In this document: piece after piece, positions 31,725-35,131 of the stretch
Layout of the letters: each line of letters opens with the position of its first letter
Numbering within the stretch: position 1 is the first letter of the stretch
Origin: Actinomadura sp. BRA 177
Lineage (GTDB): Bacteria > Actinomycetota > Actinomycetes > Streptosporangiales > Streptosporangiaceae
Direction of reading: 5' to 3'
DNA length: 35,131 bases
Assembly (NCBI RefSeq): GCF_013372625.1
Contig: NZ_JABXFD010000222.1
Coordinates: 1 to 35,131, forward strand
Translations under genes and position numbers: made by a program
The notes under the pieces: model-generated
Seen by the model: the letters and a program-made list of their open reading frames with translations, nothing else
Told to the model about the DNA's origin: nothing
Database searches by the model: none

Positions 31725-32663
31725 TCATCGGCTGACCTCCGGGATGACGACCTCCGGCACTTTGACTCCCCCTATCGTGAGGTCTTCTCGCAGGCGCGCC
31801 GCGAACTCCGCCGTGGCCTCCACCAGCGGCGCGCGGAGCGGGCCGCCTCCGGGGAGGCCGAGCAGGTTCAGCGCTGCCTTGACGGCGATGGCGCCCTGCG
31901 TACGGGTCATGATGGCGGTGACCACGGGCAGCAGCCGGCGGTGGATCTCCAGCGCCCGGCCGTGCTCACCGGCGCGGTAAGCGTCGATCATCTCATGGAG
32001 TTCGGCGCCGACGACATGCCCGACCACGCTGACGAACCCCGCCGCGCCCATGGACAGCCAGGGCAGGTTGAGGTTGTCGTCGCCGGAGTACCAGACCAGA
32101 TCGGTCGCGGCCATCACGCGGGACGCGCCGAACAGGTCGCCCTTGGCGTCCTTGACGGCGATGATCCGCGGATGCTCGGCGAGCTGGACGAGCGTGTCGT
32201 TCTCGATCGGCACCCCGGCGCGCCCCGGGATGTCGTACAGCATGCAGGGCAGGGCCGTCGCGTCGGCCACCGCGGTGAAGTGGCGGACGAGGCCCTCCTG
32301 CGGGGGCTTGTTGTAGTAGGGCGTCACCACGAGCAGCCCGTGCACGCCGGTGGCCTCGGCCTGCCGCGCGAGTTGCAGGGTGTGCTCGGTGTGGTTCGTC
32401 CCGGCACCGGCGACGATCACGGCGCGGTCGCCGACCGCCTCCATGACCGCGCGCAGAAGTTTGCTCTTCTCGTCGTCGCTCGTCGTGGGCGACTCGCCCG
32501 TCGTCCCGTTGACGACGAGGCCGTCGTGGCGCCGCTCGTCGACCAGGTGGGTCGCGAGGCGCGCGGCGCCGTCGTAGTCGACGCCGCCGTCCGGCAGGAA
32601 CGGAGTGACCATGGCGGTCAGCATCCGTCCAAACGGAGCGTCAGTCGATGTGCTGGGTGCCAT
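31725..32663 (-). CDS. dapA: 4-hydroxy-tetrahydrodipicolinate synthase
   Basis: DapA condenses pyruvate with aspartate semialdehyde, the first committed step to lysine and to the meso-diaminopimelate of peptidoglycan. The 312-aa TIM-barrel protein has GTTGES (53-58, with the proton-relay threonines), Tyr116/Tyr117 in TPYYNKPPQEG, catalytic Tyr143 in LYDIPGR and Schiff-base Lys171 in IIAVKDAKGD. The ATG at 32663 gives an N-terminus (MAPSTSTDAPFGRMLTAMVTPF) that agrees with Streptomyces homologues as I recall them, although the ribosome site is poor. A palindrome lies directly upstream. rnj follows on the same strand. Confidence 0.96.
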   Translation of the reverse strand: MAPSTSTDAPFGRMLTAMVTPFLPDGGVDYDGAARLATHLVDERRHDGLVVNGTTGESPTTSDDEKSKLLRAVMEAVGDRAVIVAGAGTNHTEHTLQLARQAEATGVHGLLVVTPYYNKPPQEGLVRHFTAVADATALPCMLYDIPGRAGVPIENDTLVQLAEHPRIIAVKDAKGDLFGASRVMAATDLVWYSGDDNLNLPWLSMGAAGFVSVVGHVVGAELHEMIDAYRAGEHGRALEIHRRLLPVVTAIMTRTQGAIAVKAALNLLGLPGGGPLRAPLVEATAEFAARLREDLTIGGVKVPEVVIPEVSR

Positions 32664-32668
32664 GCAAC

Positions 32669-32682
32669 GAACGGTACCGTTC
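32669..32682. promoter_or_regulatory. Palindrome immediately upstream of dapA
   Basis: GAACGGTACCGTTC is a perfect 14-bp palindrome 5 nt before the dapA start. The central spacing (GAAC-N6-GTTC) differs from the LexA box. It may be an operator or may influence translation, as there is no good ribosome binding site. Confidence 0.45.
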
Positions 32683-32725
32683 CGGCCGTTCGACTTGGAC
32701 CCGCAGGTCGTACAGAAAGGGAGAA

Positions 32726-32763
32726 GCCGCCGCCACACGCTCGGGGGTACGCGTGGCGGCGGC
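32726..32763 (-). terminator. Intrinsic terminator downstream of the small Trp-rich gene
   Basis: GCCGCCGCCAC (32726-32736) pairs exactly with GTGGCGGCGGC (32753-32763) over a 16-nt loop. Read on the minus strand, it is followed by TTCTCCCTTTCT, a T-rich tail, so it is a good intrinsic terminator for the gene ending at 32806 and separates it from dapA. Confidence 0.75.
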
Positions 32764-32805
32764 CTCCATCACCACATCGTGGCACGCAAAAGCCGCGTTA
32801 CGGGG

Positions 32806-33027
32806 TCAGTCCGGCCACTTCCCGGACTCGATCGGATAACGTGACCCATCGGTCATCTCGTGCAGCCGGACGCGCAGCTCCTCGACGTCGGGAGTGCGCA
32901 CGAGATCGTTGCCGCGGACGGCCCACCAGAGGCCGGAACCACCCCGTCCGATCCGCCAGCCGGCGAACTCGGCTGACAGCTCGCCGATCCGGTCGGCGTC
33001 GCGCCGCGCGGTCTGCTGAACGCCCAT
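32806..33027 (-). CDS. Small Trp-rich hypothetical protein
   Basis: This 73-aa soluble protein of unknown function has the core ELSAEFAGWRIGRGGSGLWWAV, followed by a helix with RTPDVEELRVRLHEM. Small actinomycete proteins with a comparable aromatic core (GWRI, then WWA) are common, but I cannot name a family. The ATG at 33027 was chosen because AGAGGGGACGAGG precedes it; ATG at 33054 would add nine residues and the frame is open to 33180. Third-position G/C bias supports coding. It sits alone between the GH18-like gene and dapA and has its own terminator. Confidence 0.6.
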   Translation of the reverse strand: MGVQQTARRDADRIGELSAEFAGWRIGRGGSGLWWAVRGNDLVRTPDVEELRVRLHEMTDGSRYPIESGKWPD

Positions 33028-33166
33028 CGGCCTCGTCCCCTCTTCCTTTGCCATCCGGTGGTCCGGTCTTGACTTCCGCACGGGGCAATACCCCCGAAGG
33101 TGAACGGCTACCCAACCCTTTCTACCTGCGGGGACAAGAGAACCGGAACGTGGCCGGGAGGGTTTC

Positions 33167-34222
33167 TCAGCCGCCAGCACTTTCTGTCGTCCGGGGCAGC
33201 CAGGTGGATCGGTAACGGGCCCATTCGTCCTGCCTGGTCGTCCAGTCCGCGTACACGCCGACGCCGTACGGGCGCTTCGGCGGGCGCTCCAGCTGGTCGA
33301 CCCCGCGCCGCACGCCGCGCAGCGCGACCGGCAGGTCCTCGGCCCACTCCAGGAGCGGGCGGTAGGTGGGGACGCCCATGAAGACGGTCGTGCGGTCGCC
33401 GATCAGCTCCAGCGTCGCGCGGGTGTGCCGCGCGAAGTGCCAGCCGGCGAGGGACCGGGTCGGCAGCGACACGTCGTAGGTCATGATCGCGACCTGGTCG
33501 GCACGGTCGGCGATCGCCCGCAGGAAGTCCTTGGTCGGACGCGGCGGATAGTGGACGGGACCGGTGCGCGGGATCAGCGCCTTGTAGACGGGCTGGAGGG
33601 CGTCGAAGAGCGTCGGCTGCTCCAGCGCCACCGACAGCAGCTTGCCGCGCGACCTGGTCAGCTCGCGGGTGCGGTCCATGAGCGTCAGGAACGCGCGGTC
33701 GTCGGGGTAGATCGGCTCGAAGTCGTAGTGGATGCCGTCGAAGCCGAGGTCCAGGAAGGCCGCGTCGGTCTTGAGCACCCGCTCCCGGACGGCGGGGTCG
33801 TCCAGTTCGATGACGCCCTCGCCCTCCACGATCCTGATCTGCCCCAGGTACGCCTGGGAGCGGACGCCCGGCGCGTACTCGTGCATGGCCTCGATCAGCT
33901 GCCGCGCGTAGCGGTACTTCGAGGCGGGGACCGTCCCGTCCGCCTCGAACGGGCCCGCGTGGAAGAACACGTCGCTGATGCGGTTCCGCTTCAGCAGGTC
34001 GCCGAACGCGCGGTACTCGGCGTCGCTGTGCGGCTCCCCCACCCACTGGTGCCGGGCCCACAGCGCGTTGGTCTCGGTGCCCCGCGCCTGCGGCTCGGGC
34101 TGCCACCAGACCCAGGCTCCGGCGAAGACGATCGCGACGAGGCCGAGGAGATACGCCGCCGTCCATCCGGTCCAGCGCAGCACCCCGCGCACAACTCCGG
34201 CAACCGGCCCTTTGCGTTCCAT
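33167..34222 (-). CDS. Membrane-anchored GH18-like TIM-barrel protein
   Basis: This 351-aa protein has an N-terminal transmembrane helix (about 20-39, WTAAYLLGLVAIVFAGAWVW), which places the rest outside the cell or leaves it membrane-tethered. The body resembles glycoside hydrolase family 18. The strand-4 motif is DGIHYDFE (162-169), where GH18 chitinases have D-x-x-D-x-D-x-E, so the catalytic Glu169 and Asp167 are kept but the second Asp is His165. Other barrel-like strands are DVFFHAGPF, LLSVALEQP, VAIMTYDVS and VFMGVPTYRP. The enzyme activity, if any, is unknown. The ATG at 34222 follows an alternative GTG at 34225; the ribosome site is weak. CCATGAgtcgaTCATGG lies about 60 bp upstream. 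Confidence 0.75.
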   Translation of the reverse strand: MERKGPVAGVVRGVLRWTGWTAAYLLGLVAIVFAGAWVWWQPEPQARGTETNALWARHQWVGEPHSDAEYRAFGDLLKRNRISDVFFHAGPFEADGTVPASKYRYARQLIEAMHEYAPGVRSQAYLGQIRIVEGEGVIELDDPAVRERVLKTDAAFLDLGFDGIHYDFEPIYPDDRAFLTLMDRTRELTRSRGKLLSVALEQPTLFDALQPVYKALIPRTGPVHYPPRPTKDFLRAIADRADQVAIMTYDVSLPTRSLAGWHFARHTRATLELIGDRTTVFMGVPTYRPLLEWAEDLPVALRGVRRGVDQLERPPKRPYGVGVYADWTTRQDEWARYRSTWLPRTTESAGG

Positions 34223-34277
34223 CACGCAATGATCCCGGATCAGCGGGATGCCCCGGACGCCGCGCGCCAGGAATCCC

Positions 34278-34294
34278 CCATGAGTCGATCATGG
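34278..34294. promoter_or_regulatory. Inverted repeat upstream of the GH18-like gene
   Basis: CCATGA-gtcga-TCATGG has perfect 6-bp arms and lies 56-72 bp before the gene start, an operator-like position. The plus-strand gene at 34440 is further away. Confidence 0.35.
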
Positions 34295-34439
34295 TTGGGG
34301 CCCGATCGCGCGCCGCGTGCGGCATCCGTTGACAGGCGGGGAACCCTGTGATGACGAGGCGGCTCAGCGATGTCGCCCGTCGTCCCCGACGGGAGCCGCC
34401 CCGGTCCTTACCGTCCGTCCGGATGGAGGTCGAAACGGC

Positions 34440-34616
34440 ATGCGAGTACCACCCGAGCACGGCGAGCCGCGCCCCATGATCAGCACGCGGGCCCTCGTGA
34501 TCATCATCGCGGCGATCGGCGCGGCGGCCCTCACCGCCGCCGCCCCGCGCTTCGCGATCCCCATAGGCGTGGGCGTCGGCGTCGTGACGCTGCTGGCCCA
34601 GATCGTCAAGGACTGA
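34440..34616 (+). CDS. Small two-helix membrane protein (hypothetical)
   Basis: This 58-aa product has two hydrophobic segments, ALVIIIAAIGAAALTAAA (about 18-35) and IPIGVGVGVVTLLAQIV (about 40-56), joined by a short PRF turn. Third codon positions are almost all G or C from the second ATG onward. The ATG at 34440 is preceded by GGAGGT at 10 nt; the ATG at 34476 would remove the polar lead and has no ribosome site. No family is recognised and no partner gene is evident. Confidence 0.55.
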   Translation: MRVPPEHGEPRPMISTRALVIIIAAIGAAALTAAAPRFAIPIGVGVGVVTLLAQIVKD

Positions 34617-34663
34617 CGCCGCCCCGGGCCCGCGGGGGGTACGGGCCCGGGCGCACGACCCGA

Positions 34664-35008
34664 TCACACCGTGCAGAAGCAGAACTCGTTGCCCTCGGGG
34701 TCGCGCCAGACCTGGAAGGGCCGCTCCGGGTTGCCCATCGGCTCGCCGGCCGGGGTGGCGCCGAGCCGCGCCGCGCGCTCGCCGGCGGCGCGGATGTCGG
34801 GCACGTCCAGGTCCAGGTGCAGCCGGTTCTTGATGGTCTTGCCCTCCGGGACGCGCTGGAACGACAGGATCGGCCCGTTCCCGCCCAGGGGCTCCAGGTC
34901 GAGCCAGCCGTCGTTCGCCGCGGTCGTCTTCATGCCGAGCAGCCCGCCCCAGAACGCCGCCATGGCGTCCAGGTCGGCGCAGTCGATGACGAGATTGCCC
35001 ACCTTCAT
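34664..35008 (-). CDS. VOC family (glyoxalase-like) protein
   Basis: This 114-aa single-repeat vicinal oxygen chelate fold protein begins KVGNLVIDCADLDAMAAFWGGLLGMK, typical of glyoxalase/bleomycin-resistance-like proteins. It continues with NRLHLDLDVPDIRAAGERAARLGA and ends WRDPEGNEFCFCTV, where the His and Glu are likely metal ligands. The substrate is not predictable; such proteins include glyoxalases, dioxygenases and antibiotic-binding proteins, usually as dimers. The ATG at 35008 has GGGAGGTG 5 nt upstream. An open frame upstream ends in TGA overlapping this ATG, so an upstream gene beyond the window edge may be coupled to it. Confidence 0.88.
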   Translation of the reverse strand: MKVGNLVIDCADLDAMAAFWGGLLGMKTTAANDGWLDLEPLGGNGPILSFQRVPEGKTIKNRLHLDLDVPDIRAAGERAARLGATPAGEPMGNPERPFQVWRDPEGNEFCFCTV

Positions 35009-35131
35009 CGGGCACCTCCCGCCGGCCGGACGGTGCCGGCCGAGTGGGCGGCGGCGCGCGCACAGTACGGCGCGGGCTGCGGACGGGGGGCCGAGCGCCG
35101 GACGCCGATCCGGTCGGGCACGCCGCCGGGC

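Noticed and set aside
35009..35131. Possible C-terminus of a gene ending at the VOC start (TGA overlapping ATG)
   Set aside because: The 40-codon stretch is open but has no recognisable sequence and is cut by the window end; it is not enough to call.
1..35131. CRISPR arrays, tRNA or rRNA genes, transposases, prophage or secondary-metabolite clusters
   Set aside because: No spaced direct-repeat array, no cloverleaf or rRNA-like segment, and no transposase, integrase or biosynthetic domain was seen on either strand by eye.

Overview
The window is about 35 kb of very GC-rich DNA with strong G/C preference at third codon positions, many GTG starts and frequent 4-bp ATGA/GTGA gene overlaps. Gene content and order indicate a filamentous actinomycete. 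The core block dapA-rnj-ftsK-(RodZ-like)-rimO-pgsA-cinA-clgR plus nei2, lhr, recA and recX follows the order I recall from Streptomyces and its relatives. An accessory SecA2 between lhr and nei2 points rather to Streptosporangiales, for example Actinomadura-like organisms; this placement is an inference.

Layout. (1) 1-1845: the 3' half of a ferric-iron type ABC permease, broken at its 5' end near the window edge, and its ATPase. (2) 1903-5033: DNA-repair cluster recX-recA on the minus strand, with a PafBC-type promoter motif and a perfect LexA box upstream, a divergent ATP-grasp ligase of the R2K type, and a DUF3046 gene. (3) 5044-11037: a membrane-anchored alpha/beta hydrolase divergent from a full-length Lhr helicase. 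(4) 10958-13877: a small membrane ORF, secA2, and a 44-codon basic ORF. (5) 13947-20020: a sugar-uptake locus, with a frameshifted ROK regulator facing a lipoprotein binding protein, two permeases and a GH3 NagZ-type hexosaminidase. Its arrangement resembles the Streptomyces dasABCD chitobiose operon. (6) 20080-22519: an Rrf2 regulator coupled to an Nei2-type DNA glycosylase that carries a hairpin insertion, then dps and clgR. (7) 22631-32663: cinA, pgsA, rimO, a RodZ-like protein, ftsK, rnj and dapA, all on the minus strand. (8) 32806-35008: a small Trp-rich protein, a membrane-anchored GH18-like protein, a 58-aa membrane protein and a VOC-fold protein.

Functionally the window mixes genome maintenance (RecA, RecX, Lhr, Nei2, FtsK, Dps), RNA decay and translation (RNase J, RimO), envelope synthesis (DapA, PgsA, RodZ-like), proteolysis control (ClgR) and an inserted amino-sugar uptake module. 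No tRNA, rRNA, CRISPR array or transposase was seen. The most unusual items are a 72-bp in-frame hairpin insertion in nei2 flanked by a 5-bp direct repeat, a perfect 66-bp palindrome downstream of the same gene, the frameshift in the ROK regulator, and the LexA box placed between recA and the ATP-grasp gene.
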